A DNA stretch of 64,000 nucleotides from Anticarsia gemmatalis. Its lineage: Eukaryota > Arthropoda > Insecta > Lepidoptera > Erebidae. This document shows, piece by piece, positions 51,901-58,900 of the stretch. Each line of letters starts with the position of its first letter. Positions within the stretch are counted from its first letter, which is position 1. The notes beneath the pieces were generated by a model that saw only the letters and a program-made list of their open reading frames with translations, made no database searches and had not been told where the DNA came from. A program made the translations under genes and the position numbers. The DNA lies in NCBI RefSeq assembly GCF_050436995.1, contig NC_134753.1, forward strand, positions 5,766,001 to 5,830,000. Reading direction: 5' to 3'.

Positions 51901-54156
51901 TTTTCGAATCGGACCCGTAGTTCCTGAGATTAGCGCGTTCAAACAAACAAACAAACAAACAAACAAACAAACATACAAACAAACAAACAAACAAACTCTT
52001 CAGCTTTATATATTAGTATAGATGTATTATCAAATGTAATGAACACTGTGATAACATTCTTAACAAATAAATAAATCGTTTAATCAGCTAAACACGTGGA
52101 TGACAATGATTAAAGTCACGTTTCTGCAATCGCCTGTTTCATTAGAATACATAATTAATTATGTATTTATACACAAAAAGGAAGATATGACGTCATTACA
52201 TCAAAATAGTCATTTTAATTGCTCATCCCATGCTAGCTAAAATTTAAAGATAAAGTTGTTCACGCAGTATACCTAATAATTAATTAGACATGCACAGAAA
52301 ATGGAAGTTAAAAATTGTTATTGATTACACAAATTTTATAAAAAATTTCGTATCAAATATTTTTTCCTGTTCTAACAAAAGTTAGGTTTTTAGTCGGGTA
52401 TAAAACTAAGTTTTTTTTTTTAATTGTAGTACCATTTGTATAAAAACACATACACATACACATACACAAATGTTAAAAACACATTTTAGTATAGAAATAC
52501 GACGTAGTGACGTCACTATGTCAAATTTTCGCTGACATCAAATGAGTGTCTAATAAAATGTTTCAGTCTGTAATAATTACAATTTCAACATTAGATATTT
52601 ACGAAAAACGCTACAAAGTCTAAACATTTTAGATGAACCTTTTACGAGTACGAGTTTAATAATTTTTAATTAGCCCAGAAACTACCCAATTTCTTCCTAC
52701 ACTAATAAATACTAAAAGAACACGTGTTTACACTGCATATTCTATTCGCGCTTAATTTACAAATATGCATTCAGCGCCCTCTGTTATTATAAATTCACAA
52801 CAACTTTACAAAATCTTTTCATATGAAATATTCGTACGTATAAAGAGAGAATAAATATTATGTTTTCCTTTTCAGTTCCTCTAGAAATGGACATACTAAA
52901 AGGAGAATACTTTAATCGATGGTATAATTTGGGACCCTACATTGTATCAATATTAGCGGTGGAGTTACCATTTCAGGTCAGTGTCCTGAGTGAAATATTA
53001 TTTAAACTCTTAATATATTTTTTAGTTTTCCTAAGCAGACATTAACATAATTTCGTCTTTTTTTGCTTCAAAATAATAAAAACCAATTTTAATTTTGAGG
53101 ATTCCAATACCTACTAAGAGCTAAAAACCAGATTGACCTTAAATGATGATTTTTTTCCATTTTTTAATATTTGTATAATAATTTCAGATGATATCATGCG
53201 TATCATACGTAGTGCTATCTTACTGGCTAACTGACAACCCAATGGAGCCAAACCGAGCGACGTTGTTCCTCGCGACCATTGTTGCCACGTCGCTCTGCGC
53301 TCAAGCATGGGGATACTTTATAGGATCCACGACACCTACCAGGGTAAGAATAACTAACACTTATTTAATCATCAGTAAAGTCTATATTATGTTCTACCTT
53401 TTAAATTTTATAATTTTCCTTGTTTTAAGAATAGAAATAATACACTTTTAAGGTGTGCCAGAGACCGTAGAGTATCATAACTTTGAAACTCTCGCGTTGC
53501 ATGTTTAATATATAATAGTATATACGGGAATTTACGCTTAGAGTAAATAAAACAATATATATTCATTGCATTCGGTCATATTCAATGCATGTAATCTTTT
53601 TTTTTTACTATAAATTAAGAATATTTATAATTCGTCAATATTGTCGTTATTCTACAGATTGCTGTATTCATCGGTCCAGTATTGGCGTGCTTGTTCTCTG
53701 TGTTCGGCTTTTGTCTTGCGTTGGTCGACACCCCGTACTCCTTCCGTTGGCTGCATCACATATCGTACTTCAGAGCTGGCTTCCACGTGGCCGTCCATTC
53801 TGTTTATGGGTTTAACAGGACGAGAATGCACTGTTCTAAAGGTATCAATGCTATAATATTTATTATAAAATTTGCATCTTAAACTAGACCGGATGAATCG
53901 AAATCACATTGCCACTCTTGTGCGAATTTCAGAGTCTCTCATTTTACCGTGTGTATGTAGTTTATAATGGCACAAGTTTAACAAGTTCTTCCTTCTTGCA
54001 GAATATTGTCACTACATCACACCAAAGACTTTCCTTAAAGAGATGGACATGGAGAACGTGGACATTGGCGGCAATATGGCGCTGGTACTGTCTACTGCAG
54101 TACTAATGCACGTTCTAACTGCAGCCGTACTTTGGTACAGGCTCAACAAACGATAA
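21761..54156 (+). CDS. ABC transporter, subfamily G half-transporter (ABCG1/ABCG4-like)
   Basis: Twelve exons give 630 codons: 21761-21902, 44547-44664, 45735-45927, 46214-46359, 47071-47309, 49978-50118, 50441-50589, 50874-51042, 52876-52976, 53188-53343, 53658-53841 and 54002-54156. Every junction is GT-AG and every phase fits. The nucleotide-binding domain comes first: Walker A GPSGAGKT (70-77), Q-loop Gln118, signature LSGGQ (172-176), Walker B LMFLDE (192-197), H-loop His229. A linker and six membrane segments follow (about 355-630), with the ABCG-typical FPLEMDILKGEYFNRWY segment. Known for the family: ATP-driven export or redistribution of lipids, sterols or related compounds as a dimer. 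Length and order match ABCG half-transporters; the substrate cannot be read from sequence. An in-frame stop upstream and a good context (CAAAGATG) support the start. A second ABCG gene begins 6.5 kb downstream. Confidence 0.95.
22719..22738. repeat. Hairpin GGGGGCAC / GTGCCCCC
   Basis: Perfect 8-bp arms with a 4-nt loop at the start of a GC-richer segment (about 22719-22800). It appears to be the terminus of a dispersed element, but I could not find the partner end. Confidence 0.6.
22957..23004. repeat. 8-bp minisatellite, six units
   Basis: Six tandem units of ACTCACTG with variants ATTCACTG (units 2 and 3) and ACTCACCG (unit 6). Confidence 0.9.
23406..23514 (+). repeat. 109-bp outer inverted-repeat arm, left
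   Basis: It begins AGATGCCATCAAAAACATTC and ends ACTTAAAATACAT. As read, it is an exact reverse complement of 29299-29407. It forms the left outer arm of the element that hosts the antisense LINE. Confidence 0.9.
23608..27237 (-). CDS. LINE ORF2: endonuclease, reverse transcriptase and RNase H
   Basis: 1209 codons from the ATG at 27237; the open frame extends to 27423 but without an ATG. The endonuclease occupies about residues 10-225 (QTNLQHK, LIQEPW, AADCNAHHPLWGS, and the catalytic pair D220-H221 in SLADHR). The reverse transcriptase occupies about 480-760 (FRPISLTSFLLKTLERL, SFIDIEGAFD, GCPQGGVLSPLLWN, YADD at 675-678). RNase H occupies about 935-1065 (YTDGSK, FQAECIG, IVSDSAS, GNDAADELA, giving D-E-D-D). 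The C terminus has a C-x2-C...H...C motif (LCRGCMEAEETPQHVLVEC). The protein nicks target DNA and copies the element's RNA into it. Long plus-strand frames over this region are antisense shadows. Confidence 0.95.
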   Translation of the reverse strand: MTSCVARSPLNINIIQTNLQHKQIAAATLRRALEVNNKTVALIQEPWIRNNKICGLSNICGKLLVKPSVDKPRTCIFMPNTITTTLLNQFCSRDLTAVTIHTENNTTLVLASVYMPSDGETPTRELAELVQHCETQDWELIIAADCNAHHPLWGSKDTNKRGESLAEYLFQTNLNIINRGTEPTFVSSRYQTIIDITLATHAAANLIAGWHVSNEPSLADHRRVCFQIQHKQKDPDLYRNPRKTDISRYTNLLTKALSDGPVTDVTLSTNNIDLNVALLTKSMLNSYHSACPTSISKDPGKSSWWGPELERLRKGLRTLFNHAKNTRTTEAWDKYKIAQKHYKKRIRFRRTESWHNFCSNIDSTNQAARIKKILSKGNPNLLGTLKKADGTYTNNDKETCEILLETHFPGCLMTSGLDWSDEHHNTPTTLDWEIANKIVTADRMAWAIKSFQPFKSAGLDMIFPALLQWQKDETIKHLLPIYRACIAFKYIPKLWRKAKVVFLPKPGKEDYTHAKAFRPISLTSFLLKTLERLVDIYLRDGVLKNNPLHPQQHAYRKGKSTESALHKVVHKIESAFTNKASTLASFIDIEGAFDKTMHNSIKHALQRLKVEPVLTGWITELVSKRAVQIVANTTMRAKVVRGCPQGGVLSPLLWNIVVDSLLTSLNKKGYTTIGYADDLAILINGTAENVLCKIMRSAFQIIENWCEEHQLSVNPKKTELILFTNKRKLPDLELPKLFNTKLTLSTQVKYLGMVLDNKLNWASHIEAKTRKACIAFGQCRRMVGNKWGLNPNITLWLYTSVIRPSITYGAVVWWPRTQLTTVKTKLQSTQRLACVATTGCMKTTPSNALEYLLNLRPLDLVIQEEAQAAALRLKANGLWQQNPETTHTKILQCILKEIPLLDAPTDKTPCHHVFDRRYNIQLKEESKDDSGINEVRIYTDGSKTAFGTGAGVFSNDLNIKISATLDKLNTIFQAECIGITKAAQAVAARDVRDFKIKIVSDSASMLQALQNNVITSALVLECHNALQAIARTNTVTLQWIKGHSNSMGNDAADELAKRGSNGTVLGPEPLLPIPQAQIKSWLNRNTEAKHLKEWNNSKGCRQTKAAVPVAPKNLARNLISLKRDKIRKVIGILTGHCPLNKHLCTIGVTDSPLCRGCMEAEETPQHVLVECNSVADQRARTKILTTTLQEACSNLKKLLKFWEELGWLE
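27215..28645 (-). CDS. LINE ORF1 protein
   Basis: 476 codons from ATG at 28645. The N-terminal half is basic and low in complexity, with Lys/Arg clusters and a proline run coded by a GGT-type repeat near 28200 on the plus strand. The C-terminal half (from about residue 220) is folded-looking: LRVAIITVPPRDLSQSQ, then LLDGALAMWCED and CAQNPWYKVDSWQCYDMTV. It resembles the DUF4780-type domain of insect LINE ORF1 proteins, from memory only. I see no CCHC zinc knuckles. Expected role: binding the element's RNA. It overlaps ORF2 by 23 nt. Confidence 0.85.
   Translation of the reverse strand: MKAQSHRKLPQEGTTDSGESLTEPSSVRPTYSGGDKLCPKPGGSLDLSGLAEAISSSPEKGKNTTSQWTVAAHKRPCKREPTAPAKSKQRLKELPERRRPNRRARREHLQSKNATQAETATAAAATQRDPQPSTSGELKTAPPAPPPPPPPSKSSKRRTPRGTRGRRNAATAPTAPEKEQSGTGDGPNERASSKRSRLDDTQSPRGEAKRAKTDAKPKRAMSYADANKSHLRVAIITVPPRDLSQSQADQLREAIDDSILQAVLAPPSPSVHAPSFRGRPFLLDGALAMWCEDTNALDWLGKEIGNIASPVPGTTLTVIKQSEMKKKLKAGLLIHTRITEAATLQRVLCAQNPWYKVDSWQCYDMTVDDKPQEVNSKEKIVHLILGIPEDQKQAILDRDRRVAHMSGSGYIRFFTSEEQATSSSRPTATEESTEGAASGPEPSTSAPQQGSSEMETDPPPQNKGTTSDEDDVLRSP
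29088..29407. mobile_element. Right part of the foldback/TIR element hosting the LINE
   Basis: 29090-29128 (inner arm) is a near-perfect reverse complement of 29215-29252. 29299-29407 (outer arm) is a perfect reverse complement of 23406-23514. Between them lie a spacer of about 86 nt and a 46-nt segment (29253-29298). With the left arm this makes a noncoding element of a few hundred bases with long terminal inverted repeats, split by the LINE. No transposase is present. Confidence 0.75.
29299..29407 (-). repeat. 109-bp outer inverted-repeat arm, right
   Basis: It begins ATGTATTTTAAG and ends GATGGCATCT. It mirrors 23406-23514 with no mismatch as read. Confidence 0.9.
31602..31677. repeat. 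MITE-like foldback, 30-bp arms
   Basis: Arms 31602-31631 and 31648-31677 match with 3 mismatches in 30 around a 16-nt loop. The left flank (CATGTTTAATATGGTAATAG followed by ATACGGGAAT) recurs at 53496-53535 in ABCG intron 10 (CATGTTTAATATATAATAGT, ATACGGGAAT), so this is a dispersed family. Confidence 0.75.
35924..36172 (+). CDS. Short ORF upstream of LINE ORF2 (possible ORF1 remnant)
   Basis: 82 codons from ATG at 35924, polar and Asn-rich at the C-terminal end (NISNNLASNMANNLD-like pattern). Its stop overlaps the ORF2 start by 16 nt, an arrangement that permits termination-reinitiation. No domain recognised. It may be the tail of a 5'-truncated ORF1 or a chance frame. Confidence 0.35.
   Translation: MNMNCLYTTKDSYYLSYYCKRQIAISLSYFLSITAKNLAKQVASIEQHNIDISNNLASNMANNLDIHNNFDINGDMTLCYLN
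36157..39129 (+). CDS. LINE ORF2: endonuclease and reverse transcriptase
   Basis: 990 codons from ATG at 36157. The endonuclease covers about residues 30-245: HQNIRGIMGK, ITEHWL, SVYRPPSA, SGDFNINLL, LDNIFTD and the catalytic S235-D236-H237. The reverse transcriptase covers about 520-790: FRPISVLPTFSKIFEKL, HSKQFGFTRGRSTIDA, CDLSKAFDCVPH, GVPQGSILGPFLFLIYIN, FADD at 699-702 and FLGITIDSKLQWG. The C-terminal region is of the CR1/Jockey type with no RNase H. No frameshift or internal stop is present, so the protein could be functional. It lies in the ABCG intron in the same direction as the host gene. The exact family is not determined. Confidence 0.95.
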   Translation: MLFKLIYKTKEAISCKINNSIERHAKLIKKPKNVINLVHQNIRGIMGKDLEIELFMNCNAIDIFCITEHWLKSSQFMFNFNNHQVGSSFSREHSIHGGSLILINKQLKYKERHDIVSLSVERTAEIACVEVEQFIVLSVYRPPSALYDSFESIMEDVLNKVTKLNKKVIISGDFNINLLEESSLSIKFKALFQSYNLKYLFLEPTRITATTATCLDNIFTDIIVNDKRVINQLDSDHCGQFISFTNKNKHVAKRKITIVPKTANRFESFKNKLASNLPLIKKHSNPNDMYNNFFNTFCTEFDSVFTSRTVTVQDSATFSEWATIGIYKSRRKLFELYEERNHNRSEHFQEYVKNYAKLFRQVCKLAKSRYLSSKIKNSNDKIKMTWRVINSETGNVKGHDREFSLNVGGNTISTDSDVATAFEEFFTDIPVSTTESLNSSPTVAESILKENVNICNAIFRFDYVSYVDIIKAFNTINVKNTVDLWGNSVVITKTIIDLVAPQLAVIFNECVSGGVFPDRMKDSKVIPLFKSGSTSDPTNFRPISVLPTFSKIFEKLILDQLLSFFSKNKLLHSKQFGFTRGRSTIDAGVELVNHIFDAWEDSHDALGIFCDLSKAFDCVPHETLIRKLHHYGVQNAALNLLISYLNNRIQKVDVNGVRSAGSVVKMGVPQGSILGPFLFLIYINDLPHLVKNSHEIVLFADDTSLLFKLKRHQTNLDDVNNAISKVVHWFDVNNLLLNEQKTKCIKFVTPNVKPVKTLIKIKEDELDLVDTAKFLGITIDSKLQWGPHISQLSNRLSSAAFAVRKIRQLTDIETARLVYFSYFHSVMSYGILLWGNAADIQTIFVLQKRAIRAIYNLGSRHSLREKFKEINILTVAGQYIYENLIYVHKNITHFKKKSDIHSINTRNKNKLVIPATRLQKINKSFRGQCVRFYNKIPSEIKNLSFNKFKLVIKRNLCLKGYYTVKDYLDDNKAWDCAASTKSVSNNVLMF
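41755..41885 (+). repeat. Dispersed repeat (ACCCGAAGGTGTA...CGAGCCT family), copy 1
   Basis: It holds GTACCCGTAGGTGTATTCGG and TCGTTAGTCTCGTGTAAAAG followed by GGGTCGAGCCT. Related segments are at 48521-48640 and 51155-51275. Copies are diverged and short; the boundaries are approximate. Confidence 0.6.
44547..44664 (+). CDS. ABCG coding exon 2 (Walker A)
   Basis: Acceptor TTCTTTTTCAG, donor GTAAGT. It encodes EHKQILKNVSGTFKPGEL and then the ATP-binding P-loop GPSGAGKTTLLNILAGYS. Confidence 0.97.
45358..45387. repeat. Perfect 30-bp palindrome in ABCG intron 2
   Basis: A loop-free palindrome with half-site ATGTTACAAAATAGT, AT-rich and without an obvious element around it. Confidence 0.85.
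45735..45927 (+). CDS. ABCG coding exon 3 (Q-loop)
   Basis: Acceptor TTTATCCAG, donor GTAATG. It encodes GAKGEISVNG, then YIRQHD with the Q-loop glutamine, and LTVYEAMSLAAALKL. Confidence 0.95.
46214..46359 (+). CDS. ABCG coding exon 4 (signature, Walker B)
   Basis: Acceptor TTTTACAG, donor GTAAGT. It encodes the ABC signature LSGGQTRRLAVALELL and Walker B LMFLDEPTT. Confidence 0.97.
47071..47309 (+). CDS. ABCG coding exon 5 (D-loop, H-loop)
   Basis: Acceptor TTCTTTGCAG, donor GTAAGT. It encodes the D-loop TGLDSSAS, the H-loop ATIHQPS and the end of the NBD (PPYHNPADF). Confidence 0.97.
48395..48448. repeat. Perfect 21-bp inverted repeat with GC-rich loop
   Basis: Arms TTAGAAGGCTAAGGTGGGAGC (48395-48415) in shortened form TTAGAAGG...GGGAGC and its exact complement at 48428-48448 flank the loop GAGCGAAGCGAA. 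It sits beside an imperfect inverted repeat (48291-48311 with 48343-48364). Confidence 0.85.
48521..48640 (+). repeat. Dispersed repeat (ACCCGAAGGTGTA...CGAGCCT family), copy 2
   Basis: ATCACGCCTGCTGTATGTAC, CCGAAGGTGTTTATAATAGG, GATGTTAGTCTCATG and CCGGGCACTTC match the family order. Confidence 0.6.
49978..50118 (+). CDS. ABCG coding exon 6 (linker)
   Basis: Acceptor GTTTTCAG, donor GTACGT. It encodes LMEVASGEYEVDLSKA, typical of ABCG1-type proteins after NPADF, and a hydrophilic linker. Confidence 0.94.
50441..50589 (+). CDS. ABCG coding exon 7 (linker to first membrane segment)
   Basis: Acceptor TTCTTTTGCAG, donor GTGAGT. It encodes a polar Asn/Lys-rich linker and then the amphipathic connecting helix RQTWILLYRNYLMTTRNY. 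Confidence 0.94.
50874..51042 (+). CDS. ABCG coding exon 8 (membrane segments 1-2)
   Basis: Acceptor GTGATTTCAG, donor GTAAGT. It encodes the hydrophobic AAHVVIALIFGYLYSGV and then NYVYLYGSMLLVVYTGKM. Confidence 0.95.
51155..51275 (+). repeat. Dispersed repeat (ACCCGAAGGTGTA...CGAGCCT family), copy 3
   Basis: ATATCACGCCTGTTATACGA, GGAGTAGGCAGAATCG, CACCCGCGTTTCGCC and TTAGTCCCGTGTAATAGGGA are in family order, in ABCG intron 8. Confidence 0.65.
51733..52023 (+). repeat. Dispersed repeat (GACCCGCGCAACTTCGCTTG family), copy 3, with expanded (CAAA)n
   Basis: It has the same body as copies 1 and 2. It carries about fourteen CAAA/CAAAC-type units interrupted once by CATA near 51972, then CTCTTCAGCTTTATATATTA and GTATAGAT. 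It lies in ABCG intron 8. Confidence 0.88.
52876..52976 (+). CDS. ABCG coding exon 9
   Basis: Acceptor TTCCTTTTCAG, donor GTCAGT. It encodes the conserved FPLEMDILKGEYFNRWY cytoplasmic turn and the following hydrophobic IVSILAVELPFQ. Confidence 0.95.
53188..53343 (+). CDS. ABCG coding exon 10
   Basis: Acceptor ATAATTTCAG, donor GTAAGA; 52 codons in phase 0 with two hydrophobic segments (MISCVSYVVLSYWL and FLATIVATSLCAQAWGYFIG). Confidence 0.95.
53658..53841 (+). CDS. ABCG coding exon 11
   Basis: Acceptor TTATTCTACAG, donor GTATCA. It encodes IAVFIGPVLACLFSVFGF and the re-entrant/extracellular region RWLHHISYFRAGFHVAVHS. Confidence 0.95.
54002..54156 (+). CDS. ABCG coding exon 12 (last, with stop)
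   Basis: Acceptor TTCTTGCAG. It encodes EYCHYITPKTFLKEMDM, a last hydrophobic segment (MALVLSTAVLMHVLTAAVLW) and a short basic tail RLNKR before TAA at 54154-54156. Confidence 0.95.
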
Positions 54157-55668
54157 ATAAATAGACTATTATGAAAATGACTCGTATAAATCGGCAAAAA
54201 AAGTAAACAGACATAGAATAATCATAAAATGAAGAATTACTATTTTGGCATACTTACCGATATTGGATCGAGATAACACAGTATAACCGGAGAAATGGAT
54301 TTATCGAGAAATACAAATATTTGTTATTCTAGTACAAACGAGTCCAAAGTAAGTTGAATGTAATTCCAGTTTTATCGTAAAGATCTGACTTCTTGCCAGA
54401 AAATTTGCATATTTCTTTCCTAATTTTTAGACTCCGAATAGACAAATCACAGCTTTTCGTTCTTACTTATATTTGTAAAAACTTTTTTTGTTCCTATTAC
54501 ATAAATGTTACCGCTGTTTCAATTATCTTATTTACTTTTCATTAGTTTTCATTGATCATTTCTACATTTTTTAAAAAGCCGATCTTGCCTGAGCCGTTCA
54601 TGAAATAATAATAGTTAAGTTTATTAGTATTATTAATTATATTTAAGCATCGTAATTGTAATATGCTATAAATATGTAATGATTATCACGTTATTATAAT
54701 ATGTTACAAAAATGGTGACACTATAGAAAAAAGGTAAATTATTTTATGTGATATGCGTTGGTGGAAACTACTTAAGAATTTAATATAACGTTAAATAGTA
54801 TTAATTTAATAGATTAAATAGGCTAATGGATAATATTAAGATGACAGGGGCCCTATTGGAAGGAATTTATAGAATTATTTTAATATAAGTAAACTTACAT
54901 AATTATAGTTAATGAAATCAAGATGAAAGCGATTTGTATAATGCAACGCTGCAAAGGCTTTTTAACTCGAGACAATGACTACTGAAATTATGAAGCACGC
55001 TGGTCGTGCAAGTTAAAAGATCAAAAAACCTTATTTTTTTCTACCTACATACCGGTACGTCATTTTTGTCATGTTCTCGTTACTTTTAAAGCCTTTATTT
55101 CTAGCCTTTTTAGATTTTTTAAGTCATTTCGCGAAATGGATGTACAATTTACAAGTTACATTATGAATCTCAAAGGCGGTCATCTGAGACATAACTGTAA
55201 TGCTTGACTGATACTATATAATTCACTCCATCAAAGGTTTACCAAATTAATAAATTATAACCAGTGACGAAAATAAAGATGACTTTTATTTATTTATCCC
55301 TAAAATGTTTCTTACCTTCTTCAGAATGAATTTCAACTAGGTAATCAAAAGCTTCACTTCGTATTTCATATTAGCCACATAATTACTGCCATCATTTCAA
55401 CTTAAAGAAAAAGTTCTTGATGGTGTTCGGAATGGATATCACCATTTTTTGTTCATAATTTGAGCAAACAACGCAAACCTTCACCAAAACCAGATTACAG
55501 GGCATTTTTACTTATTTGATAATCTTAATAACGTGACACAAATTTCTACCAGATACAACTTTATTTAACTAATGATCTTCGATGATTGAGTGGTGGTTAG
55601 GAATTTCCGGGATTGTCCCGGAATTTTACGTGCTGTCATGTGTCCCTTAATTTTTCTTTGCTGTCCCG
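54157..55668 (+). other. 3' flank and probable 3' UTR of the ABCG gene
   Basis: AT-rich. An AATAAA-like signal occurs within 10 bases of the stop; further AATAAA hexamers at 55249-55254 and 55272-55277, the latter followed by a T-rich stretch, are candidates for a distal poly(A) site. No gene seen. Confidence 0.4.
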
Positions 55669-55940
55669 AAATAAATAAATAATTATAATTGGACAACTCA
55701 CACACGGTCATTTGATTCCAAACTAAGCAGAGTTTGTACTATGGTAACCAAATAACTGATTATCATACTTTAATACTTCTAAATACACACCTACATAGAT
55801 AAATTGACATCCAGGCTCAGGACAAAATAATACTCGTGCTTATCACACAAAGATTTGTGCCGGGTGGGATTCGAACCCACTACACGCGGCGCTACGATTG
55901 TTGCGGCGAGGTGACCTCTTAAACCACTGCGCCAAACTGG
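55669..55940 (-). mobile_element. tRNA-derived SINE
   Basis: On the minus strand the head is tRNA-like, with pol III A box TGGCGCAGTGG (55934-55924) and B box GGTTCGAATCC (55877-55867). A non-tRNA body of about 190 nt follows, ending in an ATTATTTATTTATTT tail. Such a head-body-tail layout defines SINEs. The segment between the boxes is too long and its fold too poor for a working tRNA gene. Confidence 0.82.
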
Positions 55941-58900
55941 AATGAAAAAATACTTGTTTTTATGAAGCTACGACGCTACGATGTTTTTTTTTAGTCATTC
56001 CTAATGTAGCCTCGGACCGGAGACCAAAAATCTGATTCCGTTCGTGGCCCGAGAAATGTCCAGGAAATAATCAGCCTGGATATGGCAACCCTAGTGGTGG
56101 TAATGGGTAGCAACCAAGACGGTACTCAAGTTATTTACTAATAATATCATTCACATAGGGCAATAAAGTAGCTACAAAATCGTGACATAAATATAAATAT
56201 TTATATTTTAATTAATAGGCCATTAAATGCATGCTTAACCAAAACCTTTGTACCTATACGAGTATCAGAAAGGAAAAATATACAAGGTGTGCTCCATACA
56301 AAAGTACCTATACACTACTAAATGATTACCTACCCACCTACTAGCTCACATTACCAATTAGTATTGTAGTAAACTACAGCTTTTAATAATTTACAAGCGT
56401 TTATTAGGTTACTCACATGAATTTGTAAACTAAAGAGAACAAAGTAAAATACAGTACTCGTAATATACAATTACCTTAAATACTGTGTACCGGGTACCAA
56501 TTCAACATTTTGGAATCAGTGTCTTAAATAGACCGATATGTGAATAAATAGACCGATACTGACATCAAATGCAGTATTGAAAAAAAAATGATATCATTAA
56601 AATAGGAATCCTGCACAAAGAAACGAGTCAGGTGGACAATAAAGCATTGTTGACCTGAATAACTTTAAATATTTTAGTCTAGACAAAGCTAAATTATATA
56701 CACGAGAGGCCTACGAAGTGCTCGGCGCCTACATTGCGGTTGCGAGTTGTAATTCATCGTCATTCAGAAATGTTAAAATAAAACGGCGCAGTATTTGATA
56801 TTGGTCAGTTGTTATTACTTTTGTAATTGCTTGTGACAATACAACACGGAAGTGGAGTATGTGCAAATACTAGATACCACACAAGTTTTATCTTAAAGCT
56901 TGAGATATTACTTTTATCATTGCAGGTGTGAAAATATGATTTGATTAGAATATCGACAAGAAGATCTAAAGAGATTTCAGGTATTATTGAAGGTCTAATC
57001 CACCCAATATCCTAGAAAAAATATTTAAATTGATTTTTAGAGTCCGACAGATATTTTGTCACGCTCTGACCACTTTAAGAAGTAGGTACTGAAAAAATAC
57101 GATTGTAGCGTGACACGCGTACATGTACTATCTTTCAAGATTAACTATAGACAATCGTAAAAAAATAAAACACCTCTTTTTATTTTTCACGACTATATTA
57201 TCTTTTTTATAATTCGTGTTCTAGTTATAAAAATCCGTTACTTTTATTTTGCGATAACAAAAATTATACTGCGTTTCGTACATATACATAGAGAGATAAA
57301 GCTTGCTTCCGCTAGCAGTGGCCACTACAACGTTATAGTTAATAGAGAGCACCTTTATTATTCGTATATTCTTTCTGACCACGTCTAATCAAATTCTTTG
57401 ATTTCGGATTACGCCATATCCAAAGTACAATTATTAAAATGTAAGTATTTCTATACCTATAAAATTATCATGCGTTGATTATCTTAATTATGTCGCACAA
57501 ATTAGCTTCATATTTAAGGGTCTAGAACGCTTTTATAATATAGTACATAGTATCATTTATTAGGTTGTCATGACGTCATAGTTTTTAACCTATTTTTTTT
57601 CTAAATTCTTTATCTATCAGCCTGATAAGTGCCGGAAGCGAATCAAATGGACCGACTGTCCTGCCTCTATGGCGCGGTCGGTAGTGCATGCGACTGCCTC
57701 GCAGAAGACTTTTCTCTATGGGTTAAAGAAATGGTCATAACACCAAATTTTTGGCAGCATATTCAGCGCTGTATAAAATAAAACAAGTTTTATTACTTTA
57801 TTAGGGAAAACAAACACACTTACATCTAGGTTCATTTATATCAGAGTAGTTAAACGTACAATCCGCAACGTTTTCACATATTACTACTGGATCACATATT
57901 ACTATTACGACTGAACGCTAAACGATTGATAAAAAACACCAAATAGAGCCGCGTAAACTTGATTGTTCAAGATACATAAAAAAAGAATTACGGAAGCGAG
58001 TCAAATTTCGTGGCAAAAAGTAATTGAATAAAATGTAAAGTTTTTTAGCCTTTAAATAAACCTTTGTAGTGTTATGACAAACAAATATGTTAAAGAAAGG
58101 AGCACCGAGACTGAAACATATTGTTGTTAGTCACCAACATTGCGCACGCTGATAGCTGACAACGACGCAAATGTCTGCGTTAAAATAAAGGTTGTTTGTG
58201 CTCGGCTTAGAAACAATTGTCATTTAAAAGAAATTGTATATTATTATCTTGTGAGAAGTTTTTTACAAGATCTTGAATAAGCCGTTGGGAGTATTTGTTT
58301 ATTATCCCCTAATAAGCAAACAGGTTTTAGCGACATCTAACAGTGTAGTTTTGGCAAAGCTGTACTCAATGAATTAACTCTGAAATAATTTTATAATTTA
58401 AAAACTCTGATATAATTTTCAGCAATTTTGTCATGACAGTATTAAGATTAGAGTAACCTGGAATATAAAAAATAAAAAAATATATACCTAGACTAATTAA
58501 TTAAACAAAAGGTTTAGTAGAGGGATTCATTCGGCGCCTTGTTTGTGGTATTAATTTATACAAAAAGAATATTTATTATTCGAGAAGACCTTATTTCCTA
58601 TTGATATAACTTAGATATATATATAAGAGAAATATGTCGGTTGACGCCCTAATACTTTGAGATTAGCTTATCAAGATTATTAATGTATCCTTGTATCATT
58701 TTCATACACTGAGTCATTTATCGCTTATTGAAGGGACCGGACATGCCAAAGATATTGAAGCTATTAGACAGTTCTCTACAAGATTAACCGCAGGTCATAC
58801 GTAACCGTCTTATTGTCTTAATTTGTACAGTTAGCAACAGTGACATGAACACCAAATTGTTTCGTTAAAGACTTTATAGACTCTAAAGGTTATAGGGGTC

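Noticed and set aside
55861..55940. tRNA gene
   Set aside because: A and B boxes are present, but the sequence continues into a SINE body and tail and does not fold into a standard cloverleaf.
57660..57710. Second SINE head (TGGCGCGGTCGGTAG)
   Set aside because: No B box or body follows; may be a decayed fragment but too short to call.
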